The position numbers were made by a program, and so were the translations under genes. Positions 41,539 through 53,713 of a stretch of 64,000 nt of DNA are shown piece by piece. The DNA comes from Knufia peltigerae (lineage: Eukaryota > Ascomycota > Eurotiomycetes > Chaetothyriales > Trichomeriaceae): contig JAPDRN010000020.1 in assembly GCA_030247855.1 (NCBI GenBank), positions 62,001 through 126,000 of the forward strand. The letters are read 5' to 3'. Below the pieces are notes generated by a model that was not told where the DNA came from, ran no database searches, and worked only from the letters and a program-made list of their open reading frames with translations. The first letter of the stretch is position 1; each line of letters opens with the position of its first letter.

Positions 41539-43607
41539 TTATCGAGCAAAAGCGACAGCATCAACTTTGCGTCTCTGTCGACCCAGAAACCCCCTAGGCT
41601 CATTTCCACCACCTAAACCTCGACTTCGGCCTGCTGCAGCTGAGCTCATGCTAGCCAGCCGAACGTTCTGCTCATGCCAAGCTGAAGCCACGAGTTTTAG
41701 TTCGCGCTGAAGAACCGTGTTATGATTCATTAGATGTTCGATTTCGGATTCTTCGTCGCCGGGCTCGACTCGAGGTTTGGAGGCAGGGGAAGCGTCGTCC
41801 TTCGGGGGTGGAGTGGGTGGCACATCTTCCTTTCGTTTTTGACTGGTCTGCTCCTCGGCGATCTGTTTTTGCATATCCTTGATCATTTGGTCCTGTTTCT
41901 GTACATGCTCGAGCAGTGTTCTGTTTTTGTTCCTCTGACGCTCAACAGTGACGATAAGTTTTTTCTGTGCACGGAGAGAAGATTCTCTTTCAGTTGCTGT
42001 GCCCGCCTGTGCCTGGGCTCGCATCGCAGCCATGATGGCCTTGAGCTCATCCTCAGAAATACCTTCGACGTCGCTGGTAAGGTCGATGCCGAGTCCAGAA
42101 GCAGAACTGGTTTCAACCGGAAGTGTAAGGCCAGAATCCTCCGCAGGAGCGGAAGAAGCATCGCCGTTAAGCAGAGCAGCAGCAAGTCGAGCTTCTGACT
42201 CTCGAAACTCTGCCTCTTCCTTTTCAATGTCTTTGTCGACTGGACTCATGGGAGACCAATTGTTTGTGGTAGGAGTAATGCCATCGTCATAGTCCTGAAG
42301 CTGACTCTGTAGTTCTTCGACCTCCTTTTGCTGTCGAGATAACTGTTCCACTGTGTCCTGGTAACGCGCTTCCAAGGCGTGGTAGTCGAATTCTAGGCGT
42401 TTTTTCATCTCGTTCAATTCGTACCGTTCCTGCTCAATGCTCGGGAGTAACCGCCTATATTCGTCAATTTCCCTTGCCAGGTCGCCTGAACTTGCACGGG
42501 CAAAATCCGACTGCTTAAGTTGATTTTGCAATTCTGTTACTTTGGTCCGGAGGGACGCATTGTCCTTTTCGAGATCTTGACTGGCCTCGAGCTTTTGTCG
42601 ATACTTTTCTGCTGTGTTCGCTTTTCGGGAAAGCTTATCTCTGTCAATCTTCATTTCATCGTAGTCGTCCTGTAATTTCTGGGCCTTTTCCGCCTTGATC
42701 TTCAGCACTTCATTAAACTTGCGAAGTTCCTCGACTTCTGCCTCCGCTTCCAGTACTCGGTTCTCGAGAGTAGCAATAAGAGTGTCGTGCTTCGAGTCTA
42801 GTGGTCGGGTAGACGAGTCCGATCGACCCGCAAGAACAGCTGTGAGCCGGTCGCCAGTCTCTTTCAGTTCGTCCTGGACCTGGTCAAAACGTTCCTGCAA
42901 CTTCTCATACCGCATATGATGTTCGTCGAGTTGTTTCTGTAATTCCCTCTTTTCGTGTGCTATCCTTTGGTTATCAGCAATCACTTTACCCAGTCGTTCC
43001 TCTGACTCCAGCACCGATTCCATCTCCCCGGATCGACGTGGCGACGTGGGTATTTCATCATGTCTTGCTGCTGGGTCTGCATCTGGAAGATCGGCTTCAT
43101 CCTCGCCTGCTTCTTGGACAGTCTGCATAAGAACCTCTTGTGTCGATTCGGTCAGCTCTTGCATCTGCTTCAAGTATTCAATGCGGTCTGCGCAATTGAT
43201 GGCTGCAACGACAAGTAGTTTCAGGAGGGCGATCGTATCGGGTAGAGTAGAGGATTGGGCGATAGCTTTGAGATCCGGTCGGCCATTTGGAAATGGGAGT
43301 CTTTGGCCGCATTCTTCTGTGAGAAAGATAGAAAGCGCATCGTAAATATGTTTGAGGTTTGTCCATTTGTGTATCCATTGCTCTGTATCGGGGCTTTCTG
43401 GCAACTTGCCAGGAAAGCTGAACCGGTCGATCTGTTCTGCACGTCGTCAGTCCATAAGGTCGTCCGGGAGTAGAATCAGCACCCACGGAGAACCCTCCAC
43501 ACTATGTCTCCGTTGCTCAAGTCGTCTGCCGTATAGACGGGTTCCGCGACGGCCAGACTGTTGACCCAGTCGACGAGACCGGCTGCAATGGCTTCGTCGG
43601 TTGCCAT
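41539..43607 (-). CDS. Hook-family dynein/endosome adaptor
   Basis: Exons 43607..43487 and 43436..41539 (50-nt intron), 672 residues. The first ~150 residues form the Hook N-terminal (calponin-like) domain: GLVDWVNSL, DIVWRVLQQID, FPGKLPES. The rest is nearly continuous coiled coil, with long Glu/Lys/Leu/Gln heptads at about 180-430 and 520-610, a low-complexity break near 430-480 and a basic C-terminus. In filamentous fungi HookA links early endosomes through FTS/FHIP to dynein for transport along microtubules, so this is probably the orthologue. It is somewhat shorter at the C-terminus than I would expect; a last exon could be missed. The gene borders the catabolic block and marks its right edge. 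Confidence 0.85.
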
Positions 43608-44140
43608 GAGAGTCGTTGGTAATGAGCTTGCGGAAATATCATCATTCAGATGTAGGCATTGATTCTTGAGAACCCAGCAAAGAATATGTGTCAATCTGGG
43701 CTGGGGTCGAATGGTTTCAACTTGTGATCCAGCCCTGGAGCACGCGTTTTAGCGGGTGAACCTCAATACGGCGCTTTAGCGCGTATGGCTATCATGACGT
43801 CGCCTACTTCGTATATAAGATGCACGGAACGAATGTTTGAAAGGAAGTGTCCTCTACGAAATGAATTGAATAAGGCATGGAAGTCCTATATGCAAATATT
43901 CATAATATGAGGAAAGAGAAGTTGAGACACCGCTACATTGTAGAAAGCAAGTATTCAGAATCCGAGGCAACTGTACGTGGTTCTCATTCATACTATGTAC
44001 GGTATTAGCCTCTTAATGCCTATCAATCCAGACCCTCGCATGCCATAAAACTCCCTGCGAAGAATCCTGTACATAAGACCGTATCAACAAGTCATCACAA
44101 CTGAAAATTGTAGTCAGTTCTTTCTTTTCCAACAGCAAGC
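43608..44140. other. Intergenic: HOOK promoter and I9-inhibitor 3' end
   Basis: About 0.53 kb; no gene, repeat or clear promoter element seen. Confidence 0.4.
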
Positions 44141-44503
44141 TCACTCGTCCTTTGAGTCGGTGGAACCGTCAATGCGAACAATGACATCTTCTTCGATATA
44201 GGGCGCAAATTCTTCGCCCAAGGCAGAAATCTTGTCGAGGGTAGCCTCAGCCACCTTGGCGGCGAATCCTTTGATCAAGGCTGCAGAGAGTCAGTCGGGC
44301 GAAATTGTCATTCAACACGCGATATATGCCTCACAATATTCATGTGTAATGATGCCGCCATCTTTCTCAATTTCTTTAATTGCATTCTCAATTACCGATG
44401 GAGGAGTATCTGCAGGATATGAGATCACCACCGGCTTCTGAGGCGCAGATAGTGCAAGGGCGCAAGCCGCAGAGGAGAGCAGAAGCGGGATCGAGAAGCG
44501 CAT
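44141..44503 (-). CDS. Small secreted I9-domain protein (subtilisin propeptide-like inhibitor)
   Basis: Exons 44503..44335 and 44280..44141 (54-nt intron), 102 residues. Residues 1-20 look like a cleavable signal peptide (hydrophobic LLLSSAACALAL). The rest is an inhibitor I9 domain: VVISYPADTPPSVIENAIKEIEKDGG, then ITHEYSLIKGFAAKV across the junction, and a C-terminal EDVIVRIDG strand. Stand-alone I9 proteins bind and inhibit or help fold subtilisin-type proteases (yeast Pbi2, Pleurotus POIA1). A secreted form could act on extracellular or vacuolar subtilases. It is followed on the same strand, further upstream, by a secreted tyrosinase. No protease partner is in the window. Confidence 0.82.
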
Positions 44504-45133
44504 TTTCCCTGAGTTTGAAGAGATGGAAGAATTTCTGGACAGGGAGATCTGATGCAGACACTGGAACGAGGACGCGGCGATGGTTGTGTTTCAAGATCCT
44601 GGTGATGTTGCCTAATTTCGATGCGGTCGGGGAAGGCAGAAAAGGAATTCTGACCAAGGTCGAAAGCAACGGTTTTCGGAAGATCAGCTTCTCTGTAAAA
44701 GATTCTGATTTGCGTGCTGAGTACAGTAGGACTTCGGTGAAGATTATGTAGAGATGGCAGTTGACCAAGTGCAGCTGTTGCGATTATGTAGTGCCGTTGA
44801 ATACCGACTCTCCAACTACGATGACCTGATTCTTGGAGACATATATATATCCGGCCCTGCCTAGCAAGATACTGTACCACCTTGTTTCAGAGTATATCCA
44901 GCATTAGCGCACTGAAACACGATGGACATACGTCTCTATACGTGCCCGTTAATGACGGTACCTTATCGACTGGGGTCAGACCTTGAAAGGCCCTCGGAAA
45001 AGATATAGATTTCAATAGCGTCATTACATAGACGACAGTCTAAGTAGAAATCATTTCTCCATATTGATAACATTATTATGTGTTGCATGCATATCTGGTA
45101 AGCTGAATATGTTGTTCACCTTCAGTCCACCTT
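44504..45133. other. Intergenic: I9-inhibitor promoter and tyrosinase 3' end
   Basis: About 0.63 kb. A TATATAT run near 44840-44850 could be a TATA box for the inhibitor gene on the minus strand, with a leader of about 300 bases. Nothing else seen. Confidence 0.4.
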
Positions 45134-46321
45134 CTATTTTTTCTCGGTATATGGGCCATCTTCCCATTCGTAGTCATAGCAGAATGGGCCGGCGGTTGTG
45201 CTCATTAAGTCCTTCATTTGCATAGACGGAGCAAAATATCCCCAATCTGGTGTCCAAGTTTCAAGGGTGACATTGGCGCTAGGAGGGACATTGTTGGCCG
45301 TTTCTGTACCCCATATCTGATCTTGAATATCAGGATGTCTTTTCTGCCACTGGACATAGAGGTTGTCAAGCATTGTATGCAGTGGCCACCAGATAGGATC
45401 TTGCACCGACACGAAGATATTGCTCTCAGGTGGGCCTACACTGAAATGAGCGCCTCCGTGCAACCCAAAATCATTGCCACCAAATGCACCATTCAATTCG
45501 CTTGCAAGGCACGCTTGATCGGGACAATTCAAAGCATCCTCGACTCTCGTCCAATTGTCGAACTTGGTCGCTACCCAAGAATTGAGGTCACGAGTCATGC
45601 ATGACTCGTTTCTCTGGAAGACAGTCTGAGGAAGTGGCTCGCCAGTGAGCAAGAATAGAGGGTCAATACTGGGCTGCATAGTGATTATGTGATTCGCAAA
45701 TGGGCCTGTAGTAACGCATCCACCTCCCGACCCATGAGGCACGGTGAAGTTCGGTCCGACTTGATAAGGACCAGGATTGAAATATTCTCCGTTACCCGAC
45801 ATTGAGTATTCGTCGCCATTGAAAATTGGGGTTGTATCGATGTCTGCTGCGGTGGCGGGCCAATTCCAGTATAGCATAGGTCCTCGGAAGCCACAGTTTT
45901 GCCTCATGTCTTGTTCAAACAAATGGACAAACATTCGGTGCCAGACAAGGAAGAAGCCATCCAAATGTATGACTTGAGTTAGGTTAATGTGGATGGTCGC
46001 ATAATCAAAATATCGGTTGATCGCGCCGCTGTACTGTTTTTGACTATGGGCAATTAGCCGCCGGTGAATTGCTGCAATAACTTGTACTTACTCCAAATTC
46101 GATGGAAAAGTCATGACGCAGTTTATAGCATCGGTATATTCCTTTCTTTCTTGGGGTGTAGCCTTATTGAAGTCTTTTCGGATTTGCATCGTTTTGCTGT
46201 TACAACCCCACGGAGGTGGCCCTCCGCCACCAGGACGATGCCCGTGAAATGTCCCTGTTGGTCCACCAAGGACCGTCGCAAAAATTGCGAGCAGCGTTAC
46301 TAATACTGCAAAGCGAGCCAT
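45134..46321 (-). CDS. Secreted tyrosinase-type copper oxidase
   Basis: Exons 46321..46092 and 46043..45134 (48-nt intron), 379 residues. A signal peptide is clear (MARFAVLVTLLAIFATVLGG), followed by a Gly/Pro/His linker. The CuA region reads TIHINLTQVIHLDGFFLVWHRMF, with the expected histidines, then YWNWP. The CuB region reads GLHGGAHFSVG and later DPIWWPLHTMLDNLYVQWQ. Where most tyrosinases have a His-His pair, this has Leu-His; the copper ligand may still be present. Such enzymes hydroxylate phenols or oxidise catechols to quinones, feeding melanin or secondary metabolites. Several N-glycosylation sequons (NFT, NES, NWT, NVT) fit secretion. The junction giving PSNLDQKQYSGAINRY matches the family. 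Confidence 0.87.
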
Positions 46322-48045
46322 CTCCGTGATTTCGAAAAGGGAAAAAAGCCAGAAGAGGAACGAGGACAAGGCTTCAGAAGAGTCTGGGAAAGAAGACTCC
46401 AAGGTGGTAAGCGATTCACAAGGCTCTTTATACTATCATGCATACAGAACAGGCCCCCACGGGCTGAACCGCATGTTCGCCATGGCACTAAGCACTATTC
46501 TCGCAATGAGAGAAAGACTGTGTGTTGGAGGCTCTGAGACAAGTGTACATCTCGTCGTCATAGACCCGTGCGTAGCTTAGGAGGACGGGCCTGTGTACCG
46601 GCTTGCTCTAAAAGTTCGCGGAGTTTCTTGTCGAACCAGATCGATGTTCCTGTTCCACGCTGAACGTCTTGTTTGGATGAGAAGTGCAGGGAATAAACTT
46701 GCCAAGCTCAGCACTGATGCAACTCAGCAGCATCTGCAAGGCCAGCCAGTCCGACGCTACGGACCAGACATAAACTCTTTTCAGTTGTTATGCATGACGG
46801 CGGACGATCAGGGCAGCTCTAGACATCGGCAGCCGTGTCTGGCAGGGACTTAACCAGAAATGTCACGGACAGGCGCACTCGTATGCTCGTATTCTACTCC
46901 GGGGTGCGTTGCTTACACCAGGTGGGAACCGAGAGGAAAATGCAGCCTTTCAGGAACACGGTTTTCCTGACACATGCAGAAATGCGATCGACACAGTTCG
47001 GCCTCCATCTGTTTCAATCAAGCCTTTTGACGAATGACAAGTGAGGGCATAAGGACTGATTGAGGTCATGATATGCAATTAAGGTTGTGGTCCATCTTAG
47101 TACAGACTTGTCGCTAGTGCCGGGGAAAATTGTCCTGTAAAAGCTCGCATTGCAATGAGTGGTCCATACTCGAATGCCTATACATACAAAGCATTGTCCC
47201 ATCTGTTGCAAGAGTAAGCAGTGAGATTTCTCTGCCTATCAACCCACCTCTATTTCGGATCAATCGCAGTGTTGTAGAATCAGACCACAGGCTGCCAGGT
47301 GTCAAATGGAGTACGAAGAACTGCAAGCAAGCGGGAGAGAGAGTTCGATCGAGGGCAAACAAAAGATAACAGCACATCACGTGATATATTGGCATCAAAC
47401 TCGCCGCTTTTATTCTCCCGCGCCCTCAGAGTTGCGACCTGCGGCGCCGTCGACCTTTTCCTCCAGTTTCCCTCTCCTTCACCACCATCACCGTCCTTCC
47501 ATTTGCCTCACCTTGCCCTTGACCTTGCCTCCACCGAATTGAATTAGATTCTTCTCGTCTTTTTGATTGGATTGTCCGCTGTTACTATTGTCACGCTCAT
47601 AAAATTTTATTCAATCCCCGCATTATTCTCACTCCGGCATTTCGACTGCTTTCGCCAGACATGAGATAAACCTATTGTCCTACGTGAATGCTGCCATTCA
47701 TGAATCAGAACAATTGAGAAAAAGAGATCGGTGGATCTGAACACAGGGGCATTGGGAATTCTAGAGCTTTGGTTGGATTATTCAAAACAAAACGAGGAGT
47801 CTTCTACACACAAAGGGTTTAGATAGCCAAAAGATACCAGGACATTCCTCTTTTCGTTGTCTACAGGCACTTCTATCCGACATCAAGTTTGAAGAGCTCT
47901 CACAGGCTCATCGACGTGACACTGAGATCCCTCAGATCGTCTACGTGCCAGCAGCCCGTTTGACTGATTCGAACCCTGACCAGTCTCTGATCCTCCCAAT
48001 CTTTCTCATTCTCCATTTGCGGTCTCCTCTCTTTATCCCGTCATC
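46322..48045. other. 1.7-kb divergent intergenic region, tyrosinase / PCF11
   Basis: Two promoters plus a probable long PCF11 leader (CT-rich from about 47400). Open frames around 46593..46853, 47114..47398 and 47299..47547 match nothing. No tRNA found. Confidence 0.45.
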
Positions 48046-50152
48046 ATGTCTGGATTGCCCTCTGACGAGGTCGCTGAAGACTACAAAGGTTCTTTGGAAG
48101 ATCTTGTGACCAACGACAGATATCAAATCTCGAACCTGACCTTGATCGCGAAAGAGAATATTGAACATGCTGAAGCAATTTCGCGCGTTCTTCAAAATCA
48201 CATCAATCGAGTATGTTCCAACATTCCGTTCTATTGTCATGCTATGTGCCGAGGATTCCGAGGGTGAACCTCGACCACTGTGAGATTGGTAACTAATAGC
48301 TTGATAGGCTCCTCCTGCTCGAAAGCTGCCGGCTTTATATGTGCTGGACTCGATTGCCAAAAACGTGGGATCGCCATATACGGTATACTTCGGCCGAAAC
48401 CTCCACCAAATTTTTATGCTTGCTTATTCCCAAGTCGACGGGAATGTTCGGCGGAAGCTGGAGGAGATGCTCAAAACATGGCGAGAACCAGTCCCGGGCT
48501 CGTTGTCAACGACCCCGGTCTTCCCTCATTCAAGTACCCAGACCATCGTCGACAGTCTCAACAAGTTTCGTAGCGCTACACCTGTCCATGGAGCTCCAGC
48601 CAGAGTAGCATCAACTCAACCTTACCGGAGTACGCCGACACCTCCTCAAGGCCTGTCGTCCTTCAATCCTGCCATTCCATCACATACCAGAAGTCCACAG
48701 CCACAGCAATCCATACCACAGCAACCATATCAACCTACGCCGCCTGTGTCTTACGCCCAGTCCTACCCCTTGCAAGGAGCGCCATTCTACTCTCAGCCTT
48801 CGCAACAGCCACAGTTTCCACTACCTACTCCACTAACTCGTCCTGTATCTGCCGGAGGCGTGGACCTCAAGAAACTCCATACCGACATTGACGATCTTAC
48901 AACGGACGCGAAGATTGTCTGTGCTACACACCCAATGGATCAAGCAGCTCAAAGGAAATTGACTAGCCTTCAAACACTAAAGGAGATTCTTGACAGTGGA
49001 AGTGCATCAGAGGGTGATTTAGTGGAAATTCGGAACACTATTACGCAGAAAATGGCCGAGAAGTCGATTACTGCTCGTCATCAACAACAATCCCAAACTC
49101 CCGTTCCTGCACTCCCACTAAATCCTCTCCTCAACCCTTATATGCCTCCGCAGCCACCGGTTCAGCATGCTGCTGTCTCGGCGCCTCCTCCAAGTACGCT
49201 TTTCAACAGTACGAACCTAGCCGAATTGCTGCGTGCGACTGTCGGGCAGCAACAACAAAGCGCGCCACCGCCAAATTACTATGCTCCACCTCAGTCAGGA
49301 ATGACTACTCCTCAGACATTACCACAAATTCCACCTTCTGCGCCAGAGAATCCATTACTAGCGCAACTTCGTGCCTCAGGGCTCTTGTCTGCTGCCCCGA
49401 CGCCACCTCTGGGAGTAACACCTCCTATCCCTTCCTTTGCCTTTGGCAACGATGTGATGACAGAAATTACTTTGACCTCGGCTTCTATCAAGATATCGCG
49501 CCCGCACTTGGTCTCCAATTTTCTCAACGCTCGGCCGAATCAGTGCAGCACCTGCGGTAAACGATTCATGGCTGATGACTCTGGAAAAGAGAAGAAAGCG
49601 CGGCACTTGGATTGGCACTTCAAAACTAAAGCACGAATGCTGGAGGCAGAGAAACGAGGACAAAACCGAAGCTGGTATGTCGATGAACGAGAATGGATCG
49701 CCAGCAAAGAATACGAAGATGACGCAGGCCCTACAGAAGTGGCCTTTAATGGTGCCTCCACGATAGCAAAGAAGCAGCCGCAAGATTTTGTGCGAGTACC
49801 CTCAGATCCTGTGCTGCGATCGTTGGCGTGTCCAATCGATCAGGAACCATTCAAAAGTGAGTGGAGTGAAGAGGTGCAAGATTTCATCTGGAAGGATGCT
49901 GTCAACGTTGGTGGTCGATATTACCATGCAAGTTGCTATGCCGAAGTTACGAAAGGTCGAGAGAAGGATGGAGTTTCGACACCGTTAGGAGGAGTCAGGA
50001 GAACTGCGACACCTGACTCCGTGCTTGGAAAACGAAAGGCAGAAGTATGCTCCACCCTTGATGAATATTCAGAACAGATATCTGACAATATACAGGAGGA
50101 TCCAAATGGGATCAAGTCCAGGATAAAGCTGGAGAGCACTCAGCCTGTATAA
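48046..50152 (+). CDS. PCF11: Pre-mRNA cleavage factor IA subunit Pcf11
   Basis: Exons 48046..48210 and 48308..50152 (97-nt intron), 669 residues. The N-terminal CTD-interacting domain covers about 1-135 (DEVAEDYKGSLEDL, then LPALYVLDSIAKNVGSPYTVYFG). A long Pro/Gln/Ser-rich region follows, with a short helical segment at about 215-290. The C-terminal half has two zinc-binding modules around the Clp1-binding region: CSTCGKRF...HLDWHF near 463-480, and CPIDQEPF...YYHASC near 560-610. Pcf11 binds the phosphorylated RNA polymerase II tail and drives 3' end cleavage and termination in the nucleus with Rna14, Rna15 and Clp1. The only real uncertainty is the exact C-terminus. Confidence 0.92.
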
Positions 50153-50912
50153 GGCATGAATACCTTTTACGACCATATCCTGGAGTTTTCGAGTTGGCAT
50201 AGACGTATTTTGGGATAACATGCATTCACAGAAACTGCATTGACAGCGACGGGTGGTCATACTGTAGATCAGCGGAAATCAAGCGAACATTGCATGGCAA
50301 AAGATGCGATACGTGTGGTGTTTTGGTGGTCATGATCTGCGGACGAGTCATGAACGATATATCATGATACTAGAACTTTTTCTTGTGTGAATGAGAATGA
50401 GAACATATTTACGGTATAATCGTTTGGAGATCAACATGATTTTTTCGTTTTCTGAGAGATGAGGCTAGAAATGACATCGTAGGCTTCCTAGTAACAAATA
50501 GCTAGCAATCGAGGTCCGGAAGTACAAGGTATGGAGCATGGAATTTGTACTGATATGGAGTAATAATTATCTTAGTCTCTTTGTGCACAATCGTCTCCAC
50601 CAAAACTTTTTTCGCTTCTACCAGTAAATAACTTATTACCTCCGACCTTCTTCAGTTTTCGTAGATACGCACTTCATCCTCTTTGTCACCCTCTCGCCCA
50701 CAGTCCATCCTTCTCGCGGAAACCTCGAGTCTATTCCACTCCTGAGCGCTACCCTCGTTATACATCTTTCCACCAAACGGCGGTCCGGCCTTCCAAGAAT
50801 CCCGGCGCAAGCATCGCAGCTTTTCCACTTGCGCTCCCCCGAATATACCGACCTCTTTGTCTTTTCTCCCTTGCGCGCACACGAAACTCGGCTACGCAAA
50901 TAGCTGCTCAAC
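50153..50912. other. Intergenic: PCF11 3' end and GGC1 promoter
   Basis: 0.76 kb. The first 450 bases are AT-rich; the last 270 are CT-rich, a probable GGC1 leader. No gene seen. Confidence 0.4.
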
Positions 50913-51985
50913 ATGTCGCCTCCCGCTATGGCGCCGGCTGCTCTAGGCTCGGCTGGAAAAGAATACAAAAGGGAATCCGGCACTGCTAGATTACTCGGAT
51001 CAGGTGAGCTACCACCACGTGCTCTGATTCACGGTTACAGACGAACAGTGAGTGACTGATGCGCCCACCTCGAAACAGGCTCTGCTGGTGTGGCCGAGCT
51101 TCTAGTCTTTCACCCTGTCGACACGATCGCGAAACGGTTAATGAGTAACTCGACCAAAGTGAGTTCGCTACTACCGATCTGTCTTTCGGTGTGGTCGTCC
51201 ACTGTTTCTGATGACAAGGACAGGTAGCCAATGTATCCGCCTTAAACACCGTCATATTCAGGGACCATGCCTCGGCCCCGGCCCTGTCGAAATTCACCTC
51301 CCTCTTCCCTGGCCTCGGTTACGCCGCCGGTTACAAGGTCCTGCAGAGGATATACAAGTACGGAGGACAGCCTTTCGTCCGAGACTACCTGACGCAGCAC
51401 CACGCATCCGATTTTGACAAGGCATTCGGCAAGGGAACGGGCAAGGCGATCCTCAACGCGACCGCAGGCTCGCTGATCGGCATTGGTGAAATCGTCCTGC
51501 TGCCCCTCGACGTGCTCAAGATTAAAAGACAGACCAACCCCGAGGCCTTTCGCTCGCGAGGGTTTTTCCGCATCGTTGCAGATGAGGGTATGGGCCTGTA
51601 CCGTGGCGCAGGTTGGACCGCCGCACGAAACGCTCCCGGGTCGTTTGCCCTGTTTGGTGGCTCCGCCTGGGCGAAGGAAAAGTTGTTCAAGCTCGAGGAC
51701 TACAACAAGGCTTCATGGGGCCAGAACTTTGTCGCCTCCGTCGCAGGCGCGTCGGCCAGTTTGATTGTCTCGGCACCGCTCGATGTGATCAAGACTCGTA
51801 TTCAAAACCGAAACTTTGAGAACCCCGAATCCGGATTCCGAATCGTTGCCAGCATGATGAAGAACGAGGGTCCTACGAGTTTCTTCAAGGGTTTAGTGCC
51901 CAAGATGCTCATGACAGGACCTAAACTGGTCTTCAGCTTCTGGCTGGCACAGACTTTGATCCCTGCCTTTGGCAAGGTTGTCTAG
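50913..51985 (+). CDS. GGC1: Mitochondrial GTP/GDP carrier
   Basis: Exons 50913..51003, 51079..51158 and 51224..51985 (introns 75 and 65 nt), 310 residues. Three mitochondrial-carrier repeats carry the PxD motifs FHPVDTIAKRLM, LLPLDVLKIKRQ and SAPLDVIKTRIQ. The N-terminal block ARLLGSGSAGVAELLVFHPVD closely matches yeast Ggc1/Yhm1, which exchanges GTP for GDP across the inner mitochondrial membrane and is needed for mtDNA maintenance and iron balance. The exon 1/2 junction falls inside that block and fits. Carrier family is certain; the nucleotide assignment rests on this block. Confidence 0.9.
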
Positions 51986-52654
51986 ATGATTTTTTTTATT
52001 CACAGGCTGTGGATATTACGGTATCTGCCTGTGGGAGAATACAGGTCAAGAACAAGACAAGAGCTAAAGCGAGATAGACCCGAATGTTTTGCATTTCGCC
52101 GATTGGAGATGTACTGTCTTGATAGGTGCAGCGTGTGACGATTATACATGATACCGAGCTAGTCGAGACGAGGATCTCATGTGGTATTGTGATCTTGTGT
52201 CTTTCTGCTGTACCTGGTGGGATATGTGGAAGAAATCTGGGAGATGCCAATATTACTTTCACGGACCGTTGTCTGTTTGGCACGTTAATTTGTGGTTTCA
52301 GCGTGATAGACCGGTGACAGGTTTGGGGTGACCGTATGCGACGGGGCCATGTATCTATGTGTATACGGGTGTTTGTGTGTCCTTGGGAATCGGGCAAAGG
52401 GGCAAAACAGCAGGATAATGCTTTGCTCATTCCCCTGATTGATGGGGTCGCAACGGGAACGGAAAAATAAAATCTTCACTTCTCTCTCTAAACGATTTTC
52501 CAAAGGGCTCGCCATATTTCTTTTCTCTCTTGCAGTCGTAACCTATCGTAAGAGCACTATATATATATACTTATGTCCAACCAGTCCGTTCGGCGGCTTG
52601 CGATTGCAAAGAAAGACACAGCCTAGGGTACTAATCACACAATCAACAGCCTAG
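51986..52654. other. Convergent intergenic region, GGC1 / proline iminopeptidase
   Basis: Shared 3' region of 0.67 kb. A short TATATATATA run lies near 52559-52569. No gene seen. Confidence 0.45.
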
Positions 52655-53713
52655 TTAGGAGCTGAGCAAGAAGTCGGCAATGACTTTGCAGTATTTCTCG
52701 GGGATCTCGAGGTTGGTACAATGGCTCGTATTGGAAAACTGGTACCATTTGACTTTGGGGATGCCTTGGAAAAATGGGTTTAAGCAGCTTTTTTGGGTTG
52801 TCCCCGAAGGACGATATGTTAGCAATCAATTCTTGTTCATTCTTGTCGTTTGGCCCATTTTTTCAACTCGTTGATAGGAGACAAAGACGTACCTATCATC
52901 CACCTCGTCATACTCGGCGTTCAAAAGCAAAGTCGGAACGTTGATCTTGTGCACCTGGTCGATTACACTCCAGGTCTTGAGGTTACCGGTGATGGTGAAC
53001 TCGCTCGGTCCGTTCATGGTCCTGTAGACGGTGTCGTCCTTTTCGGCCCAGTCGAGGGCGTCCAGAAAGTCCTGGGGAAAGGGGAAGACGCGGCACACGA
53101 AGCGTTTGTAGAACTCGGTCACGGCGTCCTGGTACTCGGGGTCCTCGTAGGTGCCGTCCCGCTCGTGGCGGGAGATGGCGTCGTCCACGTCGGCCGGGAG
53201 GTGCTTGCGCAACGCCCCGCAACTCGCGGCGAACAGTGGCATGCTGGCGGGCGCGTTGGCGAGGACCAGTCTCTTCAGGCCCGGGTGGCCTCGCGCCGCA
53301 AACTGCGACCCCATCATGCCGCCCCACGAGTGGCCAAACAGATCAAAGGACGACGAGATCCCCAGGTGGTCCAACAGGTTGTCGAGTTCGGCCATGAACA
53401 GCTCGACGGTCCAGAACGAATCGTCCAGCCGTTTCTCTCGCAGGTGCGTGCTCAGGCCGCTGCCGATCTGGTCGTAGAAGACGATGGCGGGGATCGACGA
53501 GTCGCCGTGGCCACCGCCGGCCGCCACCAGGTGCGAGAGGTTGAGGAGGTAGTTGTGAGACAGGCCAGGTCCTCCGTGGACGACGACGAGCGGGCGACGG
53601 GTCGAGGACGACGACGATAGATCCCCGTGTACTTTGTACCATGTTTCGCACGGTTTGGGAAGTGTCGGGTACTTGAAGGCCACGGTGCCTTGTGTGACCT
53701 TGGTTTCTGTCAT
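52655..53713 (-). CDS. Proline iminopeptidase-like S33 peptidase
   Basis: Exons 53713..52893 and 52787..52655 (104-nt intron), 317 residues. Alpha/beta hydrolase of the S33 type: oxyanion motif VVHGGPGLSHNYL, nucleophile elbow GHSWGG, acid in LNAEYDEVDD, and catalytic His in SHCTNLEIPEKY, which lies in the last exon. Such enzymes release N-terminal proline from peptides, or hydrolyse related amides, in the cytosol. Reading through the donor would stop early and lose the histidine; the acceptor after AAAAAAG at 52788 gives DDSCLNPFFQGIPKVKW, as in homologues. Codon use is strongly GC-biased, with a 256-codon antisense frame (52850..53620 +) rejected as a shadow. Confidence 0.87.

Noticed and set aside
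47941..47990. Minus-strand GGTTCGAATC resembling a tRNA B box
   Set aside because: No pairing T stem and no acceptor stem or A box; lies in the PCF11 leader.
52850..53620. 256-codon plus-strand open frame
   Set aside because: Antisense to the proline iminopeptidase, which has all catalytic motifs; no motif in the antisense product.
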